A stretch of DNA of 64,000 nt from an uncultured Oscillospiraceae bacterium (GTDB lineage Bacteria; Bacillota; Clostridia; Oscillospirales; Ruminococcaceae). The stretch is taken from NCBI GenBank assembly GCA_900540595.1, contig UQGL01000001.1, positions 62,001 to 126,000 on the forward strand. The letters are read 5' to 3'. Below the pieces are notes generated by a model. The model ran no database searches. It was not told the DNA's origin and worked only from the letters and a program-made list of their open reading frames with translations. Below, piece after piece: positions 32,131-41,662 of this stretch. The position numbers and the translations under genes are program-made. Numbering within the stretch: the first letter of the stretch is position 1; every line of letters begins with the position of its first letter.

Positions 32131-32772
32131 TCAGAATATCGCGTTGATGATGTTTTCGACCAGACCACCGAAGCCCATAAAGCTCAGGGAGGTGATGGCG
32201 GCGGAAACCAGCGTGATGGGCAGGCCCTTGAAGCTCTCCGGCGGGTTGGAGTTCTCGACACGGGAACGCACGCCGCAGAACAGCAGCATGGCTACGAGGA
32301 AGCCGACACCGGCACCGGCGGAGCAGATCAGAGCCTCGGCAAAGGCAAGGCCGAAGCCGTACTCAGCGACAACAGAGGAGTAGTCCTGCACAGCCAGAAT
32401 GGTGACGCCCAGCACACAGCAGTTGGTGGTGATCAGCGGCAGGTAGACGCCCAGACTCTGGTAGAGGGCCGGGATATACTTGCGCAGCGTGATCTCGATA
32501 AGCTGCACAAGGACGGCAATGACGAGGATGAAGATGATGGTCTGCAGATAGCCCAGATCATAGGCATCCAGCAGGAAAATCTGCAGCGGGAAGGTCACGG
32601 CCGTGGCAATGACCATGACAACGATAACGGCGGCGCCCATGCCCACGGAGGAATCCAGCTTTTTGGAGACACCCAGAAACGGGCAGATGCCGAGGAACTG
32701 CACCAGCACATAGTTGTTGACGAGGATCATGCTGAAGAAGATGGTGGCAAAGGTTGCGATATGAGAAATCAT
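32131..32772 (-). CDS. rnfA: Rnf complex subunit RnfA
   Basis: 213 residues, six predicted membrane helices, RnfA/NqrE family. The first helix contains ILVNNYVLVQFLGICPFLGVS, and the fourth region reads LITTNCCVLGVT; both carry Cys used for the intramembrane iron-sulfur centre. Its start overlaps the end of rnfE by four bases. Confidence 0.96.
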   Translation of the reverse strand: MISHIATFATIFFSMILVNNYVLVQFLGICPFLGVSKKLDSSVGMGAAVIVVMVIATAVTFPLQIFLLDAYDLGYLQTIIFILVIAVLVQLIEITLRKYIPALYQSLGVYLPLITTNCCVLGVTILAVQDYSSVVAEYGFGLAFAEALICSAGAGVGFLVAMLLFCGVRSRVENSNPPESFKGLPITLVSAAITSLSFMGFGGLVENIINAIF

Positions 32773-33461
32773 TGTGCGGCACCCTCCTTCTGTTCTTCTT
32801 TAGCGGCGTCAATTTTTTCCAGCATGACATCGCCGCAGCTCTTGCGCTCAATGGGCTTGTTCAGCTTGCGCTCCAGCCAGACACAGCCGGCCATCAGGCA
32901 GCCGAACACGAAGAAGCCGCCCGGGGCGGAGTTCATGACGGTCATGCGGTCAACGCTCTCGGGGATGATCGTGATGCCCATCCATGTACCGCTGCCGATG
33001 ATCTCACGGATAGAGGACATGAGCAGCATCGTCAGGATGTAGCCGATGCCCATGCCCAGTCCGTCCAGTGCGGAGTCCGCAACGGTGTTTTTGCAGGCGA
33101 ACATCTCGGCACGGCCGAGAATGATGCAGTTGACAACGATCAGCGCCAGATAGACGCCCAGCGCCTTATACAGGTCGGGGATGAACGCCTGCAGCACCAT
33201 CTGCACAACGGTGACGAAGGTGGCGATGATGACGATGTAGCACGGCAGATGCACCTTGGCCGGGATGACCTTGCGCAGTGCCGAGATAACAATGTTGGAG
33301 CAGACCAGAACAAAGGTCATGGCCAGACCCATGCCCACGGCGCCGGAAACGGTGGTGGTGACGGCCAGTGCGGAGCAGCAGCCCAGCACCAGACGCAGAA
33401 CGGGGTTTTCACGGATGATACCGGCCGTAAAAACCTTCCACTTGCTCGGTTTTTCGTTCAT
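32769..33461 (-). CDS. rnfE: Rnf complex subunit RnfE
   Basis: 230 residues, six membrane helices, RnfE/NqrD family, with LGCCSALAVTTTV in helix 1 and LIVVNCIILGRAEMFAC in the middle, both Cys-bearing. It pairs with RnfA in the membrane core. It ends in a charged cytoplasmic tail. Only 2 bases separate it from rnfG. Confidence 0.96.
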   Translation of the reverse strand: MNEKPSKWKVFTAGIIRENPVLRLVLGCCSALAVTTTVSGAVGMGLAMTFVLVCSNIVISALRKVIPAKVHLPCYIVIIATFVTVVQMVLQAFIPDLYKALGVYLALIVVNCIILGRAEMFACKNTVADSALDGLGMGIGYILTMLLMSSIREIIGSGTWMGITIIPESVDRMTVMNSAPGGFFVFGCLMAGCVWLERKLNKPIERKSCGDVMLEKIDAAKEEQKEGAAQ

Positions 33462-33463
33462 CG

Positions 33464-34039
33464 TTACTGCACCCCCTTGATCTCGTTATTGTAGCAGTCG
33501 ATGGCTGCATTGATGGCGTTGAACGCGCCGTTGCTGGAGTAGGTCGCACCGGCGATGCTGTCCACGGGGCTGCCGGAGGCAACCTCTCCCCCATTCCAGC
33601 CGATAAAGCCGGAGGCAAAGGCGTCATCGGAGACCTTGGAGCCGATGCCGGTGGTCTGGGTGGAGCCGTCGATCGAGATGGCGGAGATCGCACCCTCGGT
33701 GTCGAAGGCGACATAGACGGTGACAGCCTTGCCGGAGTAGCCGGACGCAGCGGCCTTGACCGCAACCGCACCGGCGGAGGTCGTGACAGCACCCTCCACA
33801 CCATCGGTGGTCAGGCCTTCGACCTCGGTCATGTCATCGGTGACGGTGCCCTCGGGCAGGACGGAGACATAGGCGGCCAGCGTCTCGGCGTGGTTGTTCG
33901 CCTCGATGATGGGGGCGGTGACATCGTTCAGCACAGCCAGCAGTGCGCTGCAGACCAAACAGATAACGACCAGTACGATAACGGGCAGCACAAGCTCCTT
34001 GAAGGCGCTCTGCTTCTCGGTATTCTGATTTTCAGCCAT
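33464..34039 (-). CDS. rnfG: Rnf complex subunit RnfG (covalent FMN)
   Basis: 191 residues. One N-terminal membrane helix (LVLPVIVLVVICLVCSALLAVL) is followed by an extracytoplasmic FMN-binding domain. The flavinylation motif reads SIAGATYSS near residue 165, with Thr as the FMN attachment residue. The stop of rnfD overlaps its start codon. Confidence 0.95.
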   Translation of the reverse strand: MAENQNTEKQSAFKELVLPVIVLVVICLVCSALLAVLNDVTAPIIEANNHAETLAAYVSVLPEGTVTDDMTEVEGLTTDGVEGAVTTSAGAVAVKAAASGYSGKAVTVYVAFDTEGAISAISIDGSTQTTGIGSKVSDDAFASGFIGWNGGEVASGSPVDSIAGATYSSNGAFNAINAAIDCYNNEIKGVQ

Positions 34040-34995
34040 TATTCAGCACCGCCTTTCTTGGCCTTTTTGGGCTTTTTGTAGCCCAGCGGCGTCTGGTGGC
34101 CCCAAGCGTTGAACCACGGGGTCATCAGGTTGCCCAGCAGGATGGCGTAGCTCATGCCCTCATTCATCGAGCCGAAGTGGCGGATCAGGAAGGTGATGAG
34201 ACCGATAAAGACGCCGTAGAACAGCTTGCCCTTGGTGGTGAAGGGGCAGGTCACATAGTCGGTCGCCATAAAGACGGCACCGAACAAAAGACCGCCGGAC
34301 ATGCACTCGACCAGAGCGGTGTAGGGGCTGCCGGTGTTCAGCGCGGTCAGCACAAAGACGGTGGCCACGATGGTGACGGGGACAGTGGCCTCGATGGTGC
34401 GGGTGGCAACCAGATAGGCAAAGCCCAGCAGGATCGCCAGCACGCAGACCTCGCCCATCATGCCGCCGTGGAAGCCGAGGAAGATGTCCAGCAGGTTCAG
34501 GCTGGTCTTGTCGGCCACGGCCAGCGGCGTGGCGGAGGCCAGCGCATCAACGGCCATGTCGGGGTAGACATAGGCGGTCATGCGGGAGGTAAAGCCGAGG
34601 AACAGCACGATACGGCCCACCAGCGCGGGGTTGGCAAAGTTGTAGCCAAGGCCGCCGAAGAGCTGCTTCGTGATGATGATGGCCACAAAGGCACCGACCA
34701 CGGCGATCCAGAGCGGCATGCCCACGGGCATGTTCAGTGCCAGAATGATGCCGGTGACAACGGCAGACAGGTCCCCCGCCGTGTTCGGCTTTTTCAGCAG
34801 CATTTCATATAAGTATTCAAACGCCACACAGGCCAGGGTGGTCACAGCCACCAGTACAAGAGCCTGCACGCCGAAGATCAGCCCGGCAGCCAGCACGGCG
34901 GGCAGCAGTGCAATGACAACATTGCCCATCAGCCCGCGGGTGGTGGTTGCTTCGCGGATGTGCGGCGAGGCGGTAACGATCAGACGATCTTCCAT
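34039..34995 (-). CDS. rnfD: Rnf complex subunit RnfD
   Basis: 318 residues with about ten membrane helices, RnfD/NqrB family. The covalent FMN site is in ALASATPLA (Thr). FGGLGYNFANPALVGR is a conserved loop. It belongs to the ion-translocating part. It lies 3 bases after rnfC. Confidence 0.96.
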   Translation of the reverse strand: MEDRLIVTASPHIREATTTRGLMGNVVIALLPAVLAAGLIFGVQALVLVAVTTLACVAFEYLYEMLLKKPNTAGDLSAVVTGIILALNMPVGMPLWIAVVGAFVAIIITKQLFGGLGYNFANPALVGRIVLFLGFTSRMTAYVYPDMAVDALASATPLAVADKTSLNLLDIFLGFHGGMMGEVCVLAILLGFAYLVATRTIEATVPVTIVATVFVLTALNTGSPYTALVECMSGGLLFGAVFMATDYVTCPFTTKGKLFYGVFIGLITFLIRHFGSMNEGMSYAILLGNLMTPWFNAWGHQTPLGYKKPKKAKKGGAE

Positions 34996-34998
34996 CGG

Positions 34999-36351
34999 TT
35001 ATTTGCCTCCTTTCCGCAGCTCGGCCATATACCAGCCCTTGGCAAGGCCCATCGTCTGGCTGACGGGGCGCTTGGCCGGGCAGGCGTAGGTGCAGCTGCC
35101 GCAGGCTACGCAGAGATCCACGCAGCGTGCCTTCAGCGCATCAAAATCCTTGTTGGCAAAGTCCTGCACAATGACCACGGGTTCCAGACCCATGGGGCAG
35201 GCCTCGATGCAGCGGCCGCAGCGGATGCAGGCCGACGGCTCAGGCAGGGTGGCGGCGGCCTTGCTGAACAGCAGCAGGCCGTTGTTCTGCTTCAGGACCG
35301 GGAAGTCCGCGCTGGGGGCGGCGCCGCCCATCATGGGGCCGCCGAAGATGATCTTGCCCAGCTCGACACCCTCCTTGACACCGCCGCAGGCCTCGATGAC
35401 ATCGCGGTAGAGCGTGCCGATGGGGACCTCGATGTTCTGAGGCTTGGCGATGGCATCGCCCTCCACGGTGACGCGCTTCGTCACCAGTGGGATGCCGGTC
35501 TTGAGGAACTTGCCTAAGGTAGACACGCTCGTCACGTTCATGATGACGCAGCCCACATCGGCGGGCAGGCCCGGCTTGCCGGAGGGGCCGAACTGCGGCA
35601 CCTCGCGGCCTGTGCAGGTCTCAACCAGCGTTTTCTCAGCACCCTGCGGGTAGCGCATCGGCAGGCCCTTGACCTCAACGCCCTTCATCTCGCGGGTCAG
35701 CGAGCAGAGCAGGTCGATGCACTCAGGCTTGTTGCGCTCAATGCCGATGATGCAGTGCGGGATCTCGCAGTACTTCATGACAGCGGCGATGCCGGAGATG
35801 ATGGTGTCGCTGCACTCAAGCATCTCGCGGCAGTCGGTGGTCAGGTAGGGTTCGCACTCGGCTGCGTTGATGAGCAGCGTGTCGATCGTGTTGGCAGCCA
35901 GCTTGACATGCGTCGGGAAGCCGGCACCGCCGACGCCGACCAGACCGCAGGCCTGCACGGCGGCCAGAAGGCTTGCCTTGTCGGTGACAACAGGCGGCAC
36001 GCAGGCGGGGTCCACCGTCTGTGCGCCATCGGTCTTGATGGCAACGGCCGTTGCCATTGCGCCGTTGACCATGCGCAGCGGGGCAATGTCCTGCACAGTG
36101 CCGGACACGCTGGAGTAGACATTGGCGGACACAAAGCCGCCGGCCTTGCCGATCACGGTACCGACCATGACGGTGTCGCCCTTTTTGACGACAGGCTCTG
36201 CGGGTGCGCCGATATGCATCGACATGGGAATGACAACATGCTCAGGCACCGGCATCTTGACGGTCGGCAGCCCGGCTGTAGCCTTCACATGCGGCACAGC
36301 GGCACCCTTGGCAGAGCGCTTTAGGGATTTGAACAATCTGATTTCCCCCAT
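34999..36351 (-). CDS. rnfC: Rnf complex subunit RnfC
   Basis: About 450 residues from ATG 36351; TTG 36336, with a GGGGGAAA stretch upstream, is an alternative start. The frame is open further up but without similarity. NADH/FMN-binding segments (LVGVGGAGFPTHVKL, NAAECEPYLTTDCREML) and two 4Fe-4S motifs (CIRCGRCIEACPMGL, CVACGSCTYACPAKR) are present. It passes electrons to NAD+. It is the first gene of rnfCDGEAB. Confidence 0.95.
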   Translation of the reverse strand: MGEIRLFKSLKRSAKGAAVPHVKATAGLPTVKMPVPEHVVIPMSMHIGAPAEPVVKKGDTVMVGTVIGKAGGFVSANVYSSVSGTVQDIAPLRMVNGAMATAVAIKTDGAQTVDPACVPPVVTDKASLLAAVQACGLVGVGGAGFPTHVKLAANTIDTLLINAAECEPYLTTDCREMLECSDTIISGIAAVMKYCEIPHCIIGIERNKPECIDLLCSLTREMKGVEVKGLPMRYPQGAEKTLVETCTGREVPQFGPSGKPGLPADVGCVIMNVTSVSTLGKFLKTGIPLVTKRVTVEGDAIAKPQNIEVPIGTLYRDVIEACGGVKEGVELGKIIFGGPMMGGAAPSADFPVLKQNNGLLLFSKAAATLPEPSACIRCGRCIEACPMGLEPVVIVQDFANKDFDALKARCVDLCVACGSCTYACPAKRPVSQTMGLAKGWYMAELRKGGK

Positions 36352-36426
36352 TTCTCTTTTTGGTATTGCCGCACCATTCTGACTGCCGATACGGCGGGAA
36401 TCGTGTGGCGATGACCTTTGGTTTTC

Positions 36427-36463
36427 ACCCGGGCAGGCGTTGTCTGCTCCCCTGCCCGGGTGG
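36427..36463 (-). promoter_or_regulatory. Strong hairpin at the 5' end of the rnf leader
   Basis: CACCCGGGCAGG pairs with CCTGCCCGGGTG around a 13-base loop. It lies within about 15 bases of the predicted transcript start and about 75 bases before rnfC. A 5' hairpin of this kind often protects a message from decay. Confidence 0.55.
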
Positions 36464-36479
36464 ATAACAATACAGATAT

Positions 36480-36507
36480 ATTGTACCATTTTTCAAGGTC
36501 AAGTCAA
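36480..36507 (-). promoter_or_regulatory. Promoter of rnfCDGEAB
   Basis: Minus strand: TTGACT, 16-base spacer ending TGG, TACAAT. Confidence 0.6.
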
Positions 36508-36610
36508 GCAAGCAGGCGGCAGTTTTATACCGAACCCGCAAGAATTGCAACAATTTTCGCAACCGATGCAGAATTGAACTGCTGTATAAAAATTAACAAT
36601 CTGACAAAGA

Positions 36611-36640
36611 AAAAAGCCCGGCAGCGAAAGCTGCCGGGCT
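36611..36640 (-). terminator. Terminator of the pepV-like gene
   Basis: AGCCCGGCAGC pairs with GCTGCCGGGCT around GAAA, followed on the minus strand by six T. Confidence 0.88.
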
Positions 36641-36645
36641 GGGAC

Positions 36646-38043
36646 TTACAGCTCGATCTCCTGCAGGCGGAGCAGGGCCAGAATATAGATCTTGAGGGCC
36701 TCGATGAGCTTCTCAAACGGGGTGCCCTCGTTGGCGCCGTGCATGGGGCCGGCAAAGTCAGGGATGGCAATGTCGGTGTGCTCGGGGCCGAAGCTGACGG
36801 CATACGGGAAATGGCGCGCGTAGGTGCCGCCGCCCATCGTGAAGGGGGTCTTGCCCTCGCCGGTCACATCGTTGTAGGTGTTGATCAGGGTCTGGATGGC
36901 CGGGCTGTCGGCATCAATATAGAACGGCACGCGGCTCGTCACATTCTCGATGCGGGCGGCCGCGCCGCAGATCTTCTCCATGGCGGCGGTCATCTTCTCG
37001 GGATCGGTGTTGGTGGGATAGCGGCAGTCGAAGCTCTGGCGGATGATGCCGTCCTTCATCTCGATCGTGCCGCCGATGATCGTCAGCGGGTCAAACAGGC
37101 CGTCATCGGCGGCAATGCCCAGTGCACTGCCGTCCGTGGAGGCGTGCAGCGTATGCAGCACCTGCAGGTAGGCCTCCTCCTGCGGGGTGCAGACGCCGCT
37201 CTTGAGCAGGCAGTCAACGATCAGGCCGATGGCGTTGACGGTACCCTCGGGCATGGCGGCATGGCCGCTCTTGCCCCAGCCGCGGATGACGGTGGCACCG
37301 CCCTCCCCTGCCTCAAAGGTCACGCCCTCGCAGGGAACCAGTGCGCCTGCGGCCACCTGCACGGTGCAGGCTGCGCGGTCAGGTACGGCGTTGTGGGCTA
37401 CGCCGCCCTCAAAGGCGGTGATGATGCCGTTCTCAAAGCGGGGGCTGACGATCTCGCCGTTGAAGCCGCCCTTCTCGCCGTTGCAGACCGGGAACTCGGC
37501 ATCAGGGGTAAAGCAGAAGGCGGGCATCGGGTAATGCTCGGCGTAGTAGTCTACATCGTGCATGTTGGTCTCCTCGTTGGTGCCCAGCAGGGCGCGCACG
37601 GGGTATTTCAGCTCAATGCCGCTGTCCTTGAGGTATTTCAGCGCGTACAGGCAGAGGATGCTCGGGCCCTTGTCATCGGCCACGCCGCGGCCCAGCAGCC
37701 AGCCGTCCCGCACGCGGACGGTGTAGGGGTCGGCGTCCCAGCCGTTGCCCTCGGGCACGACATCGGTGTGGGTGATGGTGCCAAGGAACTTCTGGCCATC
37801 GGCGATGCGGCCGGTCTCGGCCCAGCCGATGTAGCCATCGGCGTTGAAGGTGTCAAGGCCCAGCTCCCCGGCAATCTCCAGCGCCTTGTCCAGTGCAGCG
37901 CGGGGGCCGGCACCGAACGGTGCGCCCGGCTCCGGCGTACCCTCAACGCTGGGTACGGCAACAAGGCGGGTGATGTCGCGCAGGATATTGTCACGGTTTT
38001 GCTCGGCAAAGGCGTCAATGGACGCCCAACGCATATCGTTCAT
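36646..38043 (-). CDS. pepV: M20-family dipeptidase (PepV/Sapep-like)
   Basis: 465 residues. Metal-site motifs of M20 peptidases are visible: ITHTDVVPEG, then GRGVADDKGP and LGTNEETNMHD. A lid domain is inserted in the middle. PepV-like enzymes cleave dipeptides, often with an N-terminal beta-Ala or D-Ala, in the cytoplasm. GGGAGGA precedes ATG 38043. It is monocistronic with its own terminator. Confidence 0.92.
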   Translation of the reverse strand: MNDMRWASIDAFAEQNRDNILRDITRLVAVPSVEGTPEPGAPFGAGPRAALDKALEIAGELGLDTFNADGYIGWAETGRIADGQKFLGTITHTDVVPEGNGWDADPYTVRVRDGWLLGRGVADDKGPSILCLYALKYLKDSGIELKYPVRALLGTNEETNMHDVDYYAEHYPMPAFCFTPDAEFPVCNGEKGGFNGEIVSPRFENGIITAFEGGVAHNAVPDRAACTVQVAAGALVPCEGVTFEAGEGGATVIRGWGKSGHAAMPEGTVNAIGLIVDCLLKSGVCTPQEEAYLQVLHTLHASTDGSALGIAADDGLFDPLTIIGGTIEMKDGIIRQSFDCRYPTNTDPEKMTAAMEKICGAAARIENVTSRVPFYIDADSPAIQTLINTYNDVTGEGKTPFTMGGGTYARHFPYAVSFGPEHTDIAIPDFAGPMHGANEGTPFEKLIEALKIYILALLRLQEIEL

Positions 38044-38120
38044 GGATAGAATCCTCCCAGAGTTTTTCTTTCAGTATACCACATTGTCGGAATTTGTAAA
38101 CGGGAAGTTGCGTAGAAAGC

Positions 38121-38176
38121 ATGGCAGAGGGGCGGCGTCCTCGACGCCCCGGCGGCATGGGGCATGCCGCCCTACG
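38121..38176. repeat. REP pair sharing a 22-mer with the RAYT-internal repeats
   Basis: GGGGCGGCGTCCTCGACGCC (with two further C, 38129-38150) is identical to part of the 26-bp repeats inside the transposase at 48.2-48.7 kb. It is followed by the inverted palindrome ending GCCGCCCTAC. Confidence 0.75.
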
Positions 38177-38245
38177 GTTTGTGATGCCGTTTGGCGAGGC
38201 GGGGTGCCCTCACCCTGCCATGCAGTCTTGCCGCCCCGCAAACAT

Positions 38246-38671
38246 TCACCGCAGCCTTCCCTCCCCGCCCATCAGGGCGGTCATTTCCTCAATGCGCTCC
38301 AGCGGGAACGGCGGCGCGCATAGCGGACGCATGGCAATGCTCATCAACAGCATGGGGTTGTCATCCGCGGCAATGCGGTTTGAGGTCAGTCTGCCGCATA
38401 AACGGCAGCGGTGGATAAGCGCCCACTCGCCGCTTTTGCGTACCCAGACGGCGATGGGCTCCATCTGTCCGCCGCAGTCGTCGGCGCGGTCGCCGGGTTC
38501 ATCGTCCAGATGCAGGCTGACAAGGCAGTTGGGGCAATGGTTGCGGTGCTGTGTGCCCGCCCCGATGGGCACCACGACCCGCCCGCAATGCTTGCAGGTA
38601 AAGGTGTCGTCACAGCGGTGGTTTTTATAATATCCGTTCTGAAATTGCTTGCGCCTGTTTTCACGGTTCAT
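38246..38671 (-). CDS. RNHCP-domain zinc-ribbon protein
   Basis: 141 residues. A CKHCGRVV pair is followed by the domain name motif RNHCPNCLVS and HLDDEPGDRADDCGG; a further HRCRLCGRLTSNR pair lies C-terminal. At least four CxxC or CxC elements suggest two zinc ribbons. The RNHCP domain is widespread in Firmicutes and Actinobacteria, with no established function. It stands alone between two repeats. Confidence 0.88.
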   Translation of the reverse strand: MNRENRRKQFQNGYYKNHRCDDTFTCKHCGRVVVPIGAGTQHRNHCPNCLVSLHLDDEPGDRADDCGGQMEPIAVWVRKSGEWALIHRCRLCGRLTSNRIAADDNPMLLMSIAMRPLCAPPFPLERIEEMTALMGGEGRLR

Positions 38672-38918
38672 AGGGTGTGTCCTCCCGAATTTTTACAGTA
38701 AGCGGTAAAAAATCCGTATGGGAGGAACGCGTAGCATTTGGCAATGGCGCGACCTCCCGGTCAGCGCACAAGCTCCAAAGCACCTGATTTCAAAAAGCAG
38801 TTCTCCTTATTATAATAATAGGAATATTTGCAGGGGCAGCCATTGGCCCCCGGGGAATAATGTGGTGGCAGCCGCAGCGTTTCCGGGTCGATGCCCGTCC
38901 GTTTGCTGCGGGGGAAAT

Positions 38919-39809
38919 TTACGCTTCCTCTTCCCTGCCGTTCATCGTGACGATCTCGCAGATGGCGCGGCCGGTCGGGGTGCCGGCTAGGCCGCCGATG
39001 CCGGTTTCGCGCAGATCCTGGCTCATCGCGTTGCCGACCTCGGCCATCGCATCAATGACCTCATCAGCTGGGATGTGCCCGACCACACCGGCCAGCGCCA
39101 TATCGGCGGCGGAGACGGCGTTCATGGCACCGATGACATTGCGCTTGATGCAGGGGATCTCCACAAGGCCCGCCACCGGGTCACAGACAAGCCCCTCCAG
39201 GTTTGTGAGCGCCATGGCGAACGCCTCGGCGCACTGCTCGGCCGTGCCACCCCGGATGTCCACCAGTGCGGCGGCAGCCATTGCGCTGGCAGCGCCGACC
39301 TCCGCCTGACAGCCGCCCTCGGCACCCGCCAGCGTGGCGCGGGCGGCCACGACCTGCCCGAACCCGGCGGCAATGTAAAGTGCGCGGTGTATGGCGGTCT
39401 CATCTGCCAGCCCGCGCCGCCACAAAGGCAGCAGCACAGCGGGCAGAACACCGCAGCTGCCCGCTGTCGGCGCAGCGACAATGCGCTTCATGCAGGCGTT
39501 GCACTCAGCGGTTTTCAGCGCCTCGGCCATGACATCCGCAAAATAGCCGTCTGCGTAAAGTATGCCGCGGGCCGCAGCCTCGCTGACCTTGGCTGCATCG
39601 CCGCCTGCAAAGCCGCTCATCGAGCAGTCTGTGCTGCAGTAGCCGGCGCTGGTGGCGCACATGACCGACCAGAGCCGGTGCATCTCGGCCTCGCTCTCGG
39701 CGCGGGTCAGGCCGCTTTCGGTCAGGTCGCTTTCCAGAATGACCTCATAGAGCGGCTGGCCGGTCTCTTTGCAGAGCTCGACCATATCCCGAACGGAGGG
39801 AAATGCCAT
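38919..39809 (-). CDS. sdaAA: L-serine dehydratase, iron-sulfur, alpha subunit
   Basis: 296 residues of the alpha family. Segments CNACMKRIVAAPTAGSCGVLP and the GGCQAEVGAASAMAAAAL stretch carry the conserved Cys of the 4Fe-4S cluster. With the beta subunit it deaminates L-serine to pyruvate and ammonia. It lies 13 bases after sdaAB on the same strand. Confidence 0.95.
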   Translation of the reverse strand: MAFPSVRDMVELCKETGQPLYEVILESDLTESGLTRAESEAEMHRLWSVMCATSAGYCSTDCSMSGFAGGDAAKVSEAAARGILYADGYFADVMAEALKTAECNACMKRIVAAPTAGSCGVLPAVLLPLWRRGLADETAIHRALYIAAGFGQVVAARATLAGAEGGCQAEVGAASAMAAAALVDIRGGTAEQCAEAFAMALTNLEGLVCDPVAGLVEIPCIKRNVIGAMNAVSAADMALAGVVGHIPADEVIDAMAEVGNAMSQDLRETGIGGLAGTPTGRAICEIVTMNGREEEA

Positions 39810-39822
39810 TTTGCCTACCCCC

Positions 39823-40479
39823 TTACAAATTTAATATAGTGACCTTGACGATGCCAGGCAGAATGCGCAGCTCCCCGGCAATCTCATCGGGGATGGGCTC
39901 ATCACATTCCAGAACCATGACGGCATAGCCCCCGGCGGCGGAGCGGTAGAGCTGCATCGTGGCAATGTTGACGCCGTGCCTGCTCAGGCAGGTGGTGACG
40001 GCTGCCACATGGCCGGGCGTGTCCTGATTGTGGACGATCAGCGTATTGTGATCGCCGCCGAAATTTGTCGTGATGCCGTCGATCTGGCAGATGTTGATCC
40101 GCCCGCCGCCGATGGACGAGCCAACGACCTCCAACTTGCGGCCCGAAACACCCACCAGCCGCAGCATGGCCGTGTTGGGGTGCGCACCCCGCAGGTTGGC
40201 GGTGCTGATCTTAAAGTGCAGACCGGCCTCCTTGGCCAGTGCAAAGCTATGGGGGATGCGGTCGTCATCGGGCTGCATGCCCAGCAGGCCTGCCACCAGC
40301 GCACGATCCGTGCCGTGGCCACGGCCTGTGGCGGCAAAGCTGCCATAGAGCAGGATCTCGGCCTCGGCAGGCTGCTCGCCCAGCAGACGGCGCGCTGTGC
40401 TGCCAATGCGCACCGCGCCCGCTGTATGGCTGCTGGACGGTCCTGTCATAACAGGACCCAGCACATCAAATAAACGCAT
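39823..40479 (-). CDS. sdaAB: L-serine dehydratase, iron-sulfur, beta subunit
   Basis: 218 residues from ATG 40479 (MRLFDVLGPVMTGPSSSHTAGA), preceded by GGAGGTG; the open frame above it is not family-like. The PSSSHTAGAVRIG motif and a C-terminal ACT domain (about 145-218; NQDTPGHVAAVTTCLSR) are typical of split bacterial enzymes. It precedes sdaAA with a 13-base gap. Confidence 0.95.
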   Translation of the reverse strand: MRLFDVLGPVMTGPSSSHTAGAVRIGSTARRLLGEQPAEAEILLYGSFAATGRGHGTDRALVAGLLGMQPDDDRIPHSFALAKEAGLHFKISTANLRGAHPNTAMLRLVGVSGRKLEVVGSSIGGGRINICQIDGITTNFGGDHNTLIVHNQDTPGHVAAVTTCLSRHGVNIATMQLYRSAAGGYAVMVLECDEPIPDEIAGELRILPGIVKVTILNL

Positions 40480-40511
40480 TGCAGGCACCTCCGCATAATC
40501 ATAATAAAGAA

Positions 40512-40540
40512 AGTATAACGGATTCCCACCGGTAATGCAA
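40512..40540 (-). promoter_or_regulatory. Promoter of sdaAB-sdaAA
   Basis: Minus strand: TTGCAT, 17-base spacer, TATACT, 32 bases before the start codon. Confidence 0.65.
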
Positions 40541-40599
40541 GTTTTGGCGGGAAATACAAAAGAATGTAAGAAATTTTGTGAAATATACAGAAAAATGAA

Positions 40600-40632
40600 A
40601 AACTCCCGATAAAAAAGAACGATCGGGAGTTG
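40600..40632 (-). terminator. Terminator of the exonuclease-BRCT gene
   Basis: AACTCCCGAT pairs with ATCGGGAGTT; on the minus strand it is followed by TTTTCATTTTT. Confidence 0.85.
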
Positions 40633-40672
40633 AGTCGCCTGATAAAAACGTTCAGAAGGTGAAATCCTTTTG

Positions 40673-41647
40673 TTAGTTTTCAAAAGCCAGCATATCAAAA
40701 AAGGCGTCCTCTGAAATAATCTGAATATCGTTCCCTTTTAAACGGAGCGATTCAGCTTTTTTCATCTTTGTTGTTTTTCCGTCTTTTACGCTGCTTGCAA
40801 ATTCTTCTGAACCTATAACAAGGAAGTTTGTCGATTTAGTAACGCTATTGGCATTGATGCCGCCGACATTCACGACACACTGCATAGCGTCTTTTCTAAG
40901 CATCGAATGGAGTGCGCCAGTAAAAACTACAGTTTTTCCATAGAGAGGATTGGTTTCGTCAAATACGGTATTTTCACTTACAATGCTTGCAATATCAATC
41001 TTTGAACCATTATTCCGGTGATGCGGTTTATACAGCGCTTTAAAAGCATCCTCGGACATGGAATCTAAAAATGAGCGGCGCATAATAGTGTAACATTCGT
41101 TTGTTGTTTCGCAATCAGCAAGTGCGCGGTGCGCGTTTGTGACAATTATATTTAAATGGGAAGCAATATCGCACAGGCGGTGATGTTTTAAGTCGGGATA
41201 GATCTTGCGTGCAATGCGCATAGTATCAATAAAACTGTTGGAAAATTGATACCCAAGCCGGGCACCGGCGTCGTATAAAAAATTTATATCAAAGTTTACA
41301 TTATGCCCGATAAGAATATTGTTGCCGATAAAATTTGCAAACGCAGGAAAAACAGAATCAATTTTGGGAGTGTTTTCAAGCGACGCATTTGTTATCCCAG
41401 TAAGTGCGGTGATGTATTCATCTACATAAGTACATTCTTCCACGCCGGTTTCGGGGTTCTCGGTGAATGATGGAGGGGGCTGCACAAGAGAAGAAAAGGA
41501 ATCAACAACTTCACCGGCGACAACTTTAATGGCGGAAATTTCAATAATGTCGCAGAATTCATAATCCAAGCCGGTCGTTTCGGTGTCAATTACAACGTAG
41601 GTGTCAGGAAGCGCGATAAGACTTTTCCCTTTGAATTCGCGAAGCAT
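40673..41647 (-). CDS. DnaQ-like 3'-5' exonuclease with C-terminal BRCT domain
   Basis: 324 residues from ATG 41647, with AAGGAGG 9 bases upstream. The DEDDh exonuclease motifs are VVIDTETTGLDYE, then GHNVNFDINFLYD and NAHRALADCE. A BRCT domain (about 235-324) contains GKTVVFTGALHSMLRKDAMQ and STNFLVIGSEE. It may proofread or process DNA ends. The gene is visibly richer in A+T than its neighbours and is paired with the Cys-rich gene upstream, suggesting recent transfer. Confidence 0.9.
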   Translation of the reverse strand: MLREFKGKSLIALPDTYVVIDTETTGLDYEFCDIIEISAIKVVAGEVVDSFSSLVQPPPSFTENPETGVEECTYVDEYITALTGITNASLENTPKIDSVFPAFANFIGNNILIGHNVNFDINFLYDAGARLGYQFSNSFIDTMRIARKIYPDLKHHRLCDIASHLNIIVTNAHRALADCETTNECYTIMRRSFLDSMSEDAFKALYKPHHRNNGSKIDIASIVSENTVFDETNPLYGKTVVFTGALHSMLRKDAMQCVVNVGGINANSVTKSTNFLVIGSEEFASSVKDGKTTKMKKAESLRLKGNDIQIISEDAFFDMLAFEN

Positions 41648-41662
41648 TAAAAACACGCCTCC

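Noticed and set aside
36458..36470. Another copy of the array motif (GGATAACAAT) in the rnf leader
   Set aside because: The left half TGTGC is absent at the required distance; only 8 bases agree.
38672..38918. A gene or RNA in the gap between the RNHCP and sdaAA genes
   Set aside because: Only small palindromes (CCTTATTATAATAATAGG and a GGGGC/GCCCC pair) are visible, with no frame carrying a ribosome site and no T run for a terminator.
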